This document shows positions 20,955-35,900 of a stretch of DNA of 64,000 bases, one piece after another. Below the pieces are notes generated by a model. That model worked only from the letters and a program-made list of their open reading frames with translations, made no database searches and was not told the DNA's origin. The position numbers and the translations under genes were made by a program. How positions within the stretch are numbered: the first letter of the stretch is position 1; the number at the start of each line of letters is the position of its first letter. This DNA is from Kingdonia uniflora (Eukaryota > Streptophyta > Magnoliopsida > Ranunculales > Circaeasteraceae): NCBI GenBank assembly GCA_014058105.1, contig JACGCM010001174.1, positions 372,001 through 436,000 of the forward strand, given 5' to 3'.

Positions 20955-23900
20955 ATGGCATTGTTTCGCAAGTTTTTCTATCGGAAACCGCCCGATGGAC
21001 TTCTCGAGATCTCCGAGCGTGTTTATGGTATGTTTCAATTAGCCCATTTTTCATAAATGTTGTTTGTTTGATGAAATTGCTTGTGATAATGTTGTAATCT
21101 TGTCTGGGGTAATTGTTTTGTAATAAAAGGAAGTATTTTTTTTTATTGCTTTGGGTTGAATTAGGTTAAACTAATTGAACATTACATTTGGGGAATTTAT
21201 TTATTTATTATTATTATTTTTTTCTTTTCTGGTTTGGGCATTGAGAAATATTTATTAGCTTACTCTATAAATACTGCTTTTGACACTGGATTAGAGTGAA
21301 TCAAAGAAAATTAGGGAAATTAGACCGTAAATTTTCATCCCTGAGCGCAATTTTATATATAGGAATAATTTGCTTAGGTAACATGGAGCTTCAATTGAGA
21401 ACTTACCAAGTCGAAATGGAACAAGTTTTGTTTCTTTGACTTTTTTTTCCAAGTAGATATGAAATTGGAAGTGATCTGAATTAAGTGGCGGAAGCAATGA
21501 TTTGAAGTTTACTAATATAGAAGTGGTGACTACACTTTGTTTTTGCATGTAGTGTTCGACTGCTGTTTTTCTACGGATGTCTTGGAAGAAGATGACTATA
21601 AAGGCTACATGGGAGGCATAGTAGGTCATCTTCGTGACCACCTTCCCGACGCTACCTTTATGGTGTTCAACTTCAGGGAGGGAGAAAAGCAAAGCCAGAT
21701 TGCAAATATTTTGTCCGACTATGATATGACTGTTATGGACTACCCTCGAAATTATGAAGGTTGTCCTCTACTCACAATGGAGATGATCCATCATTTTCTA
21801 AGATCAAGTGAAAGTTGGTTATCTCTAGGGCAGCAGAACGTGCTTTTAATGCACTGTGAACGAGGTGGGTGGCCAGTTTTGGCTTTCATGTTGGCTGGGC
21901 TTTTAATTTATAGGAAGCAGTACTCGGGTGAGCAGAAGACCTTGGACATGATTTATAAGCAAGCCCCTCGTGAGCTTTTGCAGTTACTATCCCCACTAAA
22001 TCCACTCCCTTCACAGGTGAGGTACCTACATTATGTCTCAAGGAGGAATGTTGGCTCAGAATGGCCTCCATTGGATAGGGCGCTTACTTTGGATTGCATC
22101 ATTCTTAGGATGCTTCCCAACTTTGACGGGCATGGGGGCTGCAGACCATTATTTCGGATATATGGACAAGATCCTTTTATTGCGGCCGATCGAACTCCCA
22201 AAGCTCTTTTCTCGATACCGAAGAGGAGCAAAATTGTTCGGCACTACAGGCAGGTGCGTCTGAATACTCGTTATTTTACATTTCTATATTTTATTCTTTT
22301 TTGTTTTAACCACGTTTACTATTCTGTTGATAAACTTCACGTTTGTAAAAATAAAATAATGAATGCTGATGTTCTCAAAATAAAATAAAATAATGAATGC
22401 TTCTATACTGTATGAAGTTTGTGTACATATATATAATGCATGGGTAAAAAATTCAGACAGTACTAGGCAGACCAAATTTTCCTGGAGAAACTATATAAAA
22501 GAGGTCCGGTGTCTAAAAATAGACTCCCATTTAAAACAGAAATGACCGGGACATAGACTTCTTGCACTCTTGCTTCCTTGAAAACCTTAATACATAGGGG
22601 ATAAGGCATCTGCTTTGATGATTGATGCATCACAGGGCCTCCTTTCCTTCAAGTCTATGAGTAGGGATCATTTAGATCGACCTCAAGATGTAATTTTATT
22701 TATACCCATTATATTTTTGAGATTTATCTGTGGAGATCGGCACTTGTCAACACAAAACATCAAACTTGATGATCAATAGCTAGAGGAGTATGTTGACGGT
22801 TTTTCTCAGTAAAACACTCAATAGTAGTGGATATTTAAAATGAAGGGGTTTTTATGGGGTTTCTTGCCATCAATAGTCAAGTGTCCCTTGAAAAAAATCA
22901 TTAATCATTTTCCTTGATGCCTTAACACTTTCCGCCATTCCATATCCACCTGTTGCATAATCTTTTTAGAGCTGTAAGCCTTACTGTATGCTCCTCAATC
23001 TTCATAGTTCGAGTGTTCGACATGAATTGCACTACAAGCTGCTCAAATTAATTATGATAAGGAGGTATCCAACCACCCCTGAAACCGCTGCACCACCCCA
23101 TAATCGTTGACTGTTCTCATTCACTGCTCATTAATTGAGCTCCTGTGACAAGTGATTTTGATATCCGACGGCGTCATATATAGGATATGCATTATCTTTA
23201 GAGTCCACGTAATTTACTTTTACAAACCTGAATATGCATTTGCACTTTTTTACCAAAACCTTAAAGGTTCATCAGAATTCAAACAAAAATGTTGAGATTT
23301 CTCATGGCATATTATATTATGTTCTGCACCATCGTCTCTCATGAATTGTGTTTATTTCGTACTATGAAGAAGATTTGAACAGTTCTTTAAGCAACAAGCA
23401 TGATTTATACTAAAAATTGTTTCCTTAGCATTTGGTTTCACTTTGTGAAAGTGCTGACTGATCAACCTATTCATATCATATTATTATGAAAAAAATTCTG
23501 TTGTCCTTCTATGAACCCTCACAATTTTGTTGCAGGCAGATTGCGAACTAGTTAAAATCGACATTCATTGCCATACTCAAGGTGATGTTGTGCTCGAGTG
23601 TATTAGTTTAGATGAAGATTTAGAACGTGAGGAGATGATGTTTCGGGTCATGTTCAACACAGCCTTCATTAGATCAAACATTTTGATACTTAACCGTGAC
23701 GAGATTGACATTTTGTGGGATGCGAAGGATCGTTTTCCTAAAGACTTTAGAACAGAGGTACGTGTTTCCTGCTCATCTGTTCTGTGGTTCCTTGGATGAG
23801 ACAAAAATTAAATTCGTAACTGTATTTGAAGGTTCTTTTCTCGGAGATGGATACTTCGGCTTCTATTATTACATTGGAGTTGCCTGGCAGTGATGAAAAG

Positions 23901-26900
23901 GAAGGCCTCCCAATGGAGGCGTTCGCTAAAGTTCAAGAAATTTTTAGTAGTGTGGATTGGTTAGATCCAAAGACCGATGCTGCACTAAATGCCCTTCAAC
24001 AAATAACTACATCACATATTCTTCAAGAAAAGTCGGATATTAGTTCTCTCCAGAATGTGCAAACTAGCACCCCGTCAGTGGGAGAGGCAAGTCCTGATAA
24101 ACTTCAGGAGAAACTGGAGCCAACTTCAGAAAATGACATCAAAAGTGGTGCAGCCATGGGGCTGGAGAAGCAGTCCAGACATTCATTTAAGTCATCGGCC
24201 CTAGAGGTGCAGCCCAAATCTTCAGTTAAGTCATCGGCCCTGGAGGAGCAGTGTACGCCTTCAGTCAAGTCATCGGCTCTGGAGGAACAATCCACGTCTT
24301 CAGTTAAGTCATCGGCCCTGGAGATGCAGTCCATGCCTTCAGTTAAGTCATCGGCCCTGGAGGCGCAGTCCACGCCTTTACTAAAGTCATCACTAGATTT
24401 AGAGAAAGAAGAGGTTCATCACCAAGAAAAGGTTCAACTCCTACCCCAAGAACTGGAAATTGCACTTCAACAATCCACTCAATCTACAATCATAGCCCAG
24501 AGGGTACCTCCTTCTTTTTCCAATCCGGTTTCATATTCTAATTCTCTCCAAGGATCACCTTTGCCTATGACAAAATATCATAGTGCACCCTCAGCTCTTA
24601 GTATCACAGCTCTTTTCCATGATCATGCTTCGTACGTAAGTTCTGAAGTGACTCATCCCACTAAAACATCTCCACCTCCACCTCCACCTCCACCTCCACC
24701 TCCCCCTTCTCCAACCCTTTCTGTTTCAAGTTTACCTAAATCTTCGAGCTCTAATATTGTTTCACCGCTACCACAGTCGCCACCACCACCACCTCCCCCT
24801 CCTCCTAAACTGCAACATTCATCAGAAGTGGCTCCTCTACCTCCACCGCCGCCACCTCCTCGTCCTTGTACACTATTTCCTGCTCCTCCAATTCCACCGA
24901 CACCCCCCTTCTCAGCTACGACAATCAAAACTTCACTTCCGACACCCCCTCCCCCTCCTCCGTCCCCACCACCATTTGTTGCTACATCAACACCCCCTCC
25001 GCCAATCCCACCTCCGGCACCATCCTTCACTTCATTAACTCCCTCACCTCCACCCGCACTTATGAAGAAGCCAGCTGTCACAGCTGGGCCTCCTCCCCCT
25101 CCACCGCCTCCTCTGCCTTCTCGGGGTCCACCACCTCCTCCTCCTCCTAGTTTTTTGTCAAAGAATTCCACTAGTTCAACTCCGCCTGCTCCTCCACCTG
25201 CTCCTCCATTTGCCAAAGGGAAAGTTGGGGCTCCTCCTCCACCATCTACAGGTCCATCTCCCGCCCCACCTTTTAGCGCTCCTCCATTTGCTACAAAGGG
25301 AAGGGGCCTAGTACGAAGTACAAGTCCGAGGAATCAACAGTTCGGACAATCCAAGAAGGCTGCCCTCAAGCCATTACATTGGTTAAAGCTAACAAGGGCT
25401 ATGCAAGGAAGTTTGTGGGATGAGACACAAAGGCCTGATGATGATGCTTCGAAGTACAAGATCATAATCTCTTAGTTTCTTTGATCTCACTTATGTTGCT
25501 AAATTTCTTATCTTTCATTTGATGAATACATTTCATTGACATGCTTACATCTCTTTGGTATTTCTATGCTAGAGCTCCAGAGTTTGACATGTCGGAACTT
25601 GAGAGTCTTTTCTCGTCAGTTCCTAATTCTGACCGTGGGGGCGCAGGCGATAAATCAAATCGGCGTGCTTCTCTTGGGATGAAACCTGAAAAAGTCCAAT
25701 TGGTAATTTGGTCTACTGTTCTCATGTCATTTTATCCGAGCTGCAATCATATCATAAAAGGGCACCCATTGTAATTGACTATTTATCTATTTCGAATAAA
25801 ATCCTGCTAGCAGTCAAGGCAAGCAGTCAAGACAGACAAACAACCTTGCTGTGGAAGCACACTATACTTAAGTCTAGTAAATTTAATTTCTATCTTGAAT
25901 TAGTTTCAATCAAAACAAGATGTAGCCATTCACCATACCTTTGAAGAGCGGACATGACACATGAACGGACACCATTTTCCAAGACTTGATGGCTGCTCTA
26001 TTGATCCCATTTTGGGCTTAGACAATCTTTTTACCTTTGAAGACGTTTCAACCTCAAACTCACCAAATGATTCTCGTGTAGTGTATGCTGGGAGTACCTT
26101 TACCAAAGGTGTTATTTTTATATTTAATCACTGCCTTGATCATTTCACGAATCCGGTACCTTTTTGCACAAACCTGATACACTAATTTTTTTCTAGAGAA
26201 TGGCAGAAAATAGTGTTGGACACGTGTGTCCGAGTGTCGAACACGCTTATTTTACCGAGATTTTTTTAACCAAATGGCACACTAGGTGATACAGAGTGGC
26301 CAGGATGTGAATGTGAGTTTATTAGAGTGATGACTCTTACACAAGGAAAACGTGGTATTCTGTTTTAACATAATGAGGTTTGTGAGAATAGACTGACTGA
26401 ATTAAACACCCAGATGAAACAGTTGTATTGTCAATGTGCTGTAGCGTCTTACAAACTACCACCATGCATATAATAATCCTTTATGCTGTTGAATGAACTC
26501 GTGAAATAATACACACTGAAATCGAAAACTTAATGCGTAAGGAGGGGATACTGGCTTGCAACTGATGTATTTCCCCTTTCTTTTTAATTGATTTAATATC
26601 ATTAGTTTTACTTATCAGTCATCTATTCACTCTATGGCTTACATTTAAGTCTTACACTTTCCTTGATTATGCTCATTATTAATAACTCTGGTATTTTTTG
26701 ATGTTGTGAGCAAATATAATTTCATTGTCTAGAGTCTGATGATAGATATACACTCAATTTTGCAGATAGACCAAAGGAAAGCATATAACTGCGAAATTAT
26801 GCTTTCGAAGGTTAAGATGCCATTGCCTGATTTGATGGTAGGTAGAAATTTTCGTTTTAGCTTTCATGCACGTTGCTTCATTCTTGAAACGAGAAGTTCA

Positions 26901-29900
26901 GGATTCCCTATTTGAGTTCAGAGAAAGTCAGGTTTTCTTATGGAATTCCTTACCTATATGTAATGTAATGATGCCTTTTCAACTTATTTTGGAAGGTGAA
27001 CACGGGCTAATGAGGCCCCATTCTTTACTGGGAAAATTTTATCTAGTTATTATCTATAGTATAAGTCCCCCTTTGCATCCTGGGTACAGTACTTGTATGC
27101 TCTAAGACAAATTGGAGCAAGATGTTTTATGAGTGCTCTAGAAAGACTATAAGTGGTGTTCTTGTAACTTTGTCATTGGTTGCTTGAGGTGTAGAATAAT
27201 GTGGCATTCATCCCTTTATGAGCTGTTACACTTTTCGGGTCACTTAGTATTTTTTCTCGCTCCTTGCAGAGTTCACTCCTTGCGTTGGATGATTCAGCAT
27301 TAGATATTGATCAGGTGGATAACCTCATAAAGTTTTGTCCAACCAAAGAAGACATGGAACTACTAAAGGTACAGTGATACATGTTAATTATTAAGTGTAC
27401 TTTTGACATGTTAATTATTAAGTGTACTTTCGACATTGAGCATTCGTCTGTGCAGAATGATCATAACTCAAGTCTTATCCAGTAGTTATTTGATCTTCTT
27501 TTGTGTTTATAAATACAACTTAAATGCTTCTAAAAAATAATACTTCCCCGCTCTTTTTCAGAATTACAGCGGAGACAAAGAAAATTTGGGACGATGTGAA
27601 CAGGTTTGTGAATTTCTTCATTTATGTGTATTTCTTTAATAAATGTTCTGTTGGTTTGGGGGTTGACGATTATGTGTGAATTAATAAATGGACTATTTAG
27701 TTTACATAACATATACCATGCATAAATTGTAGAAAAAAGTAATAACTTGGTGACTTCTTATCATCCTGTAATAAGGGAAAAATGTCAAAAGTTACTGCAA
27801 TTGGAGAAGCTGTGGTAACTTTTCAAACTCTGTAGAAAGGTGGCGTTTTTACTTTTTCTCTATAGGTGTTTTCTTAAAAAAAGTTGTTGATTGGTAGCAA
27901 ATAATATTTTGTTTTATAAAAAGATGGCCATTACTTGTAGAAAATATATCTAGCATGCTTATGCAAGTTTTGCGAAATGAGGCTTGTTTACATTTTCTAA
28001 CATTGTTAAGCAGGAGTATGTGCAGCTGTACTGGTTTCTGATTAACATGCTTTGTGCATTATTGTCACAGTTTTTCTTAGAGCTAATGAAAGTGCCACGG
28101 GTTGAATCAAAGCTAAGAGTTTTCTCTTTTAAGATACAGTTTACGTCCCAGGTTAGAATATTCAGCTTTTTACTATTCCGTTCTCTACATGTTCCCTTTG
28201 CGGCTAAGTACAATTTTTTTTTTCCTGCCTTTTCCAGGTTTCTGACCTCAGGAAAAATTTGAATGTTGTAAATTCTGCAGCAGAAGAGGCACGTTTTTGT
28301 TTTCCCTTATCCCCTCCTTCCCCCACCCTTATTTGAAATTGTTGTAATGACTAAATCATTATATAATGGGGACCAACGTGCTTTTCAGATCAGGAACTCC
28401 GCCAAGTTGAAGAGAATAATGCAGACAATTCTTTCACTCGGAAATGCATTGAACCAGGGAACTGCAAGGGGTGAGTTAATTTGTTTCATATAGGCGATAA
28501 GTATCCCCATAATTTACATTGTAAAAAACTCGATTTTGAAGTATTTAAATCTCTGCAATATTTCCTTTTTGAGAATGTTAGATTTACTAAGATAGCTTAG
28601 GAGTTACCTTTCTGAGGGAATAAACAAACCAAAGCTAAAAAAAGAACAACCTTATGAATAATGCCAAAAAAAGCTATACCAGATCTGCGATGATTAGAAA
28701 ACTCCATTCACTAGAAGATCCTCGAATGTTGTCCAGTATGAGTGTAGAAGCTAGATACTCGCATTGATCTCCAACCGGATTGTGCTAACATTCTTTTCCT
28801 TACAATTCTCTTCTTTCCACTAACCACCTAATGGAATAAGGAGGAAATCTCACACAATTCTCCAAATCTTTTTCTTATAAGCCTTGCACCGCCAATCCTA
28901 AAAGGGAGCTTATAAAGGCACTTTGGGAGATCCAGACCATCTCGAAAAACTTGCGGAGATGTTTCAGTACTACTGACCATATAGACATTGACTGAGAAGG
29001 TGGTCACGTGATTGGTAGTTTCATTTTCTGGTCCATAAGGTAATCAAGGGACCATGTCAACGTCTTTCCACAAGATGTCTCCTGTCAACGATCACCCCAT
29101 GCTACACTTTGTAAAAGAATGCCACTTTGGAGGAAAAATTTCTCCACACCTTATGCATTGGGAACCCGCCAACCCGATAATTCCTCTTCTGCTTCTAGCC
29201 GCCACCAGCGACTTCTCGCTAATTTATCCATGTTTATTCGACCCATCCTATCTATTCCTGATCCTGATGGAAGTAGTACTATGCACAAAAGTACTAAGAA
29301 GGGCACTTTTCTATTTAAATTGGGTCTCTGCGAACTTGGAGATTTCAATTGTCTGTCTCACCCACCCTAGCATGAAATTCCGGAGTTCTACGCTACTTAA
29401 GTGATGTTGCTGTGTCAGACGGCATTTATGGCAAATCCATACGTCGGGATTTCACCTAGTCAGCGTCGGGTTCCAACTCTGGTCGTCCAGATGCCATTCA
29501 CTTAAGGCAACCCCCCAGTTTTAGCAATTGCCGTAAAAGCCTCTTCTTCCCAGGTTCCATACCCAATCCTGAGAGTAAAATCCATACCAAAGCATAGGAA
29601 TCTTTTTGGTTTGCAGGACAAAAAAATGGAGTCTATTTGATTAGCCTCTCTGCCAATGGTCATCAACAATCCATGGTTCTCCACCCCAAATCCTGAATTT
29701 ATCAGCTTCACACTTAAGTTTGATGGTGAAATAGCCCTTACCAAGGGGAATAAGCTTAAATCCCTTTTCTGAATTCCACTAATTTTGCACAACGTTTCTA
29801 ACATCAGTCAATCTGATTTTCTGAAAGTCTAATATCCCAATCACTGTATGCTTGAAAAGTTGAACTAGTCAGCCCCTTTAATAGCGAAATTATTAGGGAG

Positions 29901-32900
29901 TTCGATAGGGGGATCCTCTTCTTTCATACCTGGAATAGGGAGAGAAGTAACATCTACAGGCTTCGGTCGGATCACATCTGCAGAAGTCCGAACAACTTCA
30001 TAGAAGCAACATCCATGGCTTCTTCTTCAATTTGGAAAAAAATCCACTAATGGAAGGCGACAAGTTACAAACAAATCTCGAACAAGGAAAAATCCCAAAT
30101 TGGCCTAAAACAGCCCTAAAACAGTCTTGAGATACTGAATTACGGGCTGCTCTCCAACGAAATGTCCAATTGCCCAGGTACCCTCAACTCACTTCTAGAG
30201 GGAAGTTGGAGTTTCTCTGTGGACTCTCATCTCTCTCACCCATAGACCCCCACGACACCAATTCGATCCTCTTTTTCTGTTATCAGTGACACGATTTGGG
30301 ATGTATCTTTGTTTTTGTGGCGATATGAAAATTCTGTCATTTCTAGAGCCATATTGGTATATCTTACTTTAATATGTCATGCCTAAATTTCCGTACACGT
30401 GCAAATCATAGAATTATCCTTCGTTTTATTTTTATTATAGAAAACTAATAATCCCATTTATGTAGGTTCTGCTATTGGATTTAGGTTGGATAGCCTCCTC
30501 AAACTAACAGATACACGTGCCAGAAACAACAAGATGACTCTCATGCATTACCTTTGTAAGGTACAAATGTCTTTTACGTGGTCATGTCTACTTTTTATTA
30601 GCTGTCATTTAATTTCTTATTGGCCTTTTAACATAAATGCTTATGGTGGCACACAAATACATCTAACGCCTTTTTTGTTGGCACAAAGATCCAAAATGAT
30701 AAACCATATTAGTTTTGTTGGAAGTCTTATTTCTACTTCTCCTTTTTTGGTCTATTTGGTATTCACTATAAATATACATTGTCCACCTGTTGCGGATACT
30801 AGCTTTTTGGTTGGATCAAACTGGTAGAAGGCTCCTACTTCTATAAATTTGTGGTTCAGCAGCATTGTTAAATGTATGTCTGTTGTGTTCATAATAAAGG
30901 GATATTAAGGGGTTAGTGATAGTATTATTAAAGTTGAGACGCATCATTCTTGCATGCTTTGGTTTCTTGTGCTTCAACTGCCAAGGCACATAAATCATGA
31001 CAGTGTGGTTAAGTAGACATGAGTTGGTATAGATGTTCTGTAAGGTGGCCTGAGCATTTTCCGTCTGTGTGATAGTTTTCTTATCTCTCACTTTTGTTTG
31101 GTTACTATTTTTCCTCTTTTCTTGACAAATTCTTGTTATTTAAAGAGAAATCGAAGTAAGTAATCTAGATTATCCTCTAACTGGAGTCCGTCTGCTTGGT
31201 GAAAAAAGATAGACAGAGAGAAGTTAGGCGGAGGTTCCTCATCTGGCTCGTCCTTTCACCCAAGTGTTGCTACAAAACGGAGTCCTGCAACAAAACGGAG
31301 TCCTGCAAACATTAGGTCGAGAGGACTGGCTAAAGTGAAAGATAACACTCTTTTCAGCAGCTAATGGATTGTCTCGTTCCCCTTAGGCAGAGAGATGAGC
31401 CAACAATTAGGGCAGCTAGTTTAATATTTATGGTATTTCTAAATGCAATTTTTCCTCTCTTTCACACGGGAATACTTTTTGTTTACCTTTTTCTTGCTTG
31501 ACAACCTGTAGGTGCTTGCTGATAAACTACCAGAACTTCTAGATTTTCAGAAGGACCTTATCAGTTTGGAAGCTGCATCAAAGGTATTCTTGTTTGATTT
31601 TGATACGATGTTGATCGAATACATCCCTGTCCCAGGAAAAGTCTTAGGTCGCTAGAGACATGAAAATACGGCCTTCTCGTGTTCTATCATTTCTCAGTGT
31701 CCTCGATAAACATCTCGGTTTGCCGTGTTTCTTGAGACTCTACTGCCATCACTCTTGAGACAGTGTTAATTTCATATTTCTAAAGACATGCAAATATCTC
31801 TTCCACTGACTATATAGCTGACACATGCTTTAAATGATACAGATACAACTGAAATACTTGGCAGAGGAAATGCAAGCTATTAGCAAAGGACTGGAGAAAG
31901 TTGAACAGGAATTGACTGCATCTGAAAATGATGGCCCTGTATCAGAAGCTTTTTGTAAGGTATCACATACTTAAGAAGTTAATTCTGTTTACGTGTATGA
32001 ATGTTTATCTGTTTCTCTTTAGGATATTTCATTTGTTAGAACACAATCTTTTGTTAGACTTAGAGCAGTCTATACTTTGCTTAAAGAAAAACACAACACT
32101 ATTTTTAAAGAATTCAGAAACTGTTTTTTTTTGTTTTTGAAAGTCAAACCAGGGGACAAACCCCCATGAGATATATACAAAAGGAAGATTATGTACAAGA
32201 TGGGGGCAAAGTTCCCTAACACACTAGGAGCAGGTCTGCCATCAAAACAGAAACTGCTTTTGAAGAACGCTATAATAGAATTTTTGTAATAGTAGTTCTA
32301 TTAATCTTGAGAGTCCTAGCCCTCTGCTGAATTTCTTTAAGGGAGTGGCTGAGACAAAAATAATAATGCAATAGGTGGTGGTTTTGGTTTTGATATATGT
32401 TTTATCATGTCTGCATCGGTTTCACAACCGCATACCCTGCCATGCTGTTCCTTTGGGTACGGCTATAATTACACCATTAGTTAGTTAGATTAGTTCCGTA
32501 TAATCCGCTTAAGGTTTTAATGTTTGGAAAATTGTTATTTTTATAAAAAAACATATGCCAGAAGTGTGAACAACTTAAGAACACAGAGAAAACTCTCATC
32601 TGAAAGAAACTTCTAAGCTCTTCTCTAAACCAAAGACATTAAGGCTCTATTTGATAAAAATATATCTCAGATATTCAATATTTTAGATATTCTGATATTT
32701 GAAAAATCAAATATCTCATCTATATGTTTTTTGTTTGGCAGCCAAATATTAAAAACATATATTCCGAAACTCTGTGTTTGGTAAATCAGATATTGTAAAT
32801 AATATATTTGACATCTCCTCTCATTGCATCTAAAACCGTCTTAAACGATCTAAATATTTTATTCAATGCTTTCATTCAAAAAGCCCCTATTAATGGGTGT

Positions 32901-35900
32901 CAGCCAAGGATCCACAACCCACCAGCAACAACCACATTGTTTTTCTGTGTCTTTGGGAGAATGCAGCAAAAAATACAATCACAACTATATTGAGCTTGGA
33001 AACCTTAAGGGGATACTCTAATTTGAGAATATCAACAACAAATACAATTATTTCACGTTATTACAACTCAATTTAGTTTTATGGGAAATTAGGGTTTTGA
33101 TTTCAAATAACAGTATAGAGAGAGAGAGGAATCCAACCTTAAAAACGAAGAATTGCAGTTCTTTGTAAATTGAAACTTGGAGAAGTGAAGCTTGGGGAAG
33201 TGAAGGAAGAGAGAGATAGAGACCTGCGAGAGAGAGAGATGGGAGAGTACTATGGTTTAAGTTGTAGTTTTTTTAAATTAATAGATATTTGTTTTAGAAT
33301 ATCTCGAAAATCGAGGGGGGTCCTCGGATATTTAAATCGGCAGTTACTGACTTAGTCTAGGATATCTACTAAGTTGTTATCCTCATCCAAACACCCATTT
33401 TGTAGGTAATATCTAGGATATCCAAGATATCCGAAATAAACAAACGGGCCTTAAGGGTGTGCTTGGTTTCTGGAAAATGAACGAAAAGAAAAAAAAAACC
33501 ATCATGAAAAGTGGTAGAAAACATAACTTGTAAAATCTGAATTTCTTTTGTTTAGTTGGACGTGAAAAAGTTAAAGAGTGTTTAGCATATGCTATTTCCA
33601 TTTAATAAGACGTCCTTGGCTCCAATTTATACAACCAAGGTATAAAATCTTCACAACTTCAAGTTAAAGGTTAAAGATCAGGCCGATAGGTTCAAGTCAC
33701 ATTATCAGCTAGTTGCAAGATCGAGGCTAATCTCAAAATGTTTAAGGACTGACTGATATTTTTGATGTTTTCATCCAATGTAACTGTAAACGCCGTAGCT
33801 GATTAGCTTTGCTGAAATAGGAAAAAAAACTAACAATGGAAAAATGAATTTATAAATGACAAATGTAAGTGCAAAGTTAGATGCAGTTTCATCAATATTT
33901 AAATTCTTCTACTAATACCAGGTTATGGGGGCTTGTAGATTTCCAAATAGGAGAGGTGTGAGATTTGAAAATTAGTAGTCAGATGGGATACTTTGATCCC
34001 ATTCTGATTTTGTTTTTTCTTGTCTTTTAGTTGTATTTTTGCTTTCCGTCTACGAAAGCTTTCGTTTAAGCAACTAATAGTAGTTTCTTTTATCTTAAAT
34101 GAATAAATTGAAGCAAAGAAAATGACTATTTTTCCTTGAGATAACTTGTATTTCTTTCGGATGAACTTTATCTTCACTCTGAGTCTCTTCAATTATCCAT
34201 GTTTTTTTTTTTTTTTTTTTTTTTTCTCTCTGTGTGTGTGCGTGATGTTGACACGGGTACGATGCCGACACGCGTACGAGGTGTGGGACACAACAACATT
34301 AAAATAAGTCGAAACGTGGAGTCGTGGACACGGATGATTCTGAATCGTCCACTTATGGTACTAACCTTTTGTTAACATGAAATCATATTAGCATAGGTTG
34401 ATCTACAACCAATAATAAACTTAAATACGATAACAAAAGTTAGTAGGATCGAGTAACGTGTCTTAAGAACTGGAAACCGTAATGTAAAAAAGTCTATGAT
34501 CTAATCATAATGTAAACAACTCTTCTCTTTTGTTATCTTCCGTAAATAAAACCCCTTCTTGTTCTAATTAGATATGGTTGTACCAGTTACCGAAACTTTT
34601 TCACTAATAAAATAAATTGGGCCCACTTTTTTTTTTTATAGTAATAACTCCTTTACAAAAATACTGGTGTACCAAGTTTTTCTATGATAATAATCATTAG
34701 AACTAACGTAAATTTGAGTCGCAGAAGCAAGAACTCGGATTGATAAACGTTAACCTAATAAAAATTAGGGTTTTACTAAACTCTAAAACTCAAAGATAAA
34801 ACACAACAATAAACAAAACTTTCTTAATTCTCTCAGCAACCAAGTAAAAGATTACACCACCTTCTCCTATATATCCTAGAACCCTTGGATATCTCCCTTA
34901 GAATATCTCCCAATATCTTTCCAAATAGAAACAAATCTAAATAATAGAAACTCCTAAGACTAGCTCCAGCAGAGAATAAAACAAAATAGGAATAACCCAA
35001 ATACATGTGGGAAACGATCATAGAGATGTTCACACCAACCCCCCGTCTTCAGAAGATTTCGACCACGAAATTTGTAAGGTGGAACTCTTCTGAAAGTGTG
35101 TCTGGGTCTGAATTTTTTTGAAATTATCATAGCGAAGCGTCTTTTGGGCCCGCTGTGTAACCCGATTGTACTATGTCAAAATCGGACAAGTACGTGCAAC
35201 AACGAATCTGTTGGATATGGATTGATGGAAACATGCGTTGTACGTGATAAGCACGGGTGTTGGCTGCTGAAGAAAGTCCAAACCCGAGTCCAGTTCAAGA
35301 AATGAATTAGGCTGTTGGAGTTGGTTGGCCACTTGAGTTAACACATGACTAGCACATGTTGTGGGGCCGGTCTCTATTAGGTATGATGCACCTGTGCCCA
35401 TTACATCTTTCTTTCTCCTTTCTCCTTTCTCCTTCACGATTCTGCAAGTATGCTTTGGTTTCAAAAAATATTTAACGGAGAAACCCTAAGTCTTTGACGA
35501 ACCCTTCCTCTCTTCCCACATACGGCTTCGAGCATCCTTCCATGAACCCACAGTGCGCGCCAATTTATTCTAGGGTTTGGGCCGAGGTTTGGAGCTGGTT
35601 CTGGAAAGTGGGATAGAGCGACTCGGGTACGTCCACGTGCGATGCACGGGTTTGTGCTGCCACGCACTCGGGTGACATCACACCATTACCTACTGATGCC
35701 TCTAGATCTAACGCAAATTTTTGTTGGTGTGGCCTCTTTTGGAAACGTCGAGCCCGCCTAGGGATACGGAAGTGCAGGAATATCTTTATTGTGCTTGCCG
35801 GGTCGGGTGGCTGGGGTGGGTGTGGTACTTGGATCTGCTTTGTACGCTGCATGTGTGAGTCACGTGCTACCAAATCTGATGAGTTTGTGAACTGCTGGAG

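Noticed and set aside
24104..24373. Minus-strand repeat protein (SRADDLTE repeats)
   Set aside because: Shadow of the 39-bp minisatellite in formin exon 4.
24653..25216. Minus-strand Gly-rich frame of 187 codons
   Set aside because: It is the complement of the formin FH1 proline codons (CCN/NGG), a pure shadow.
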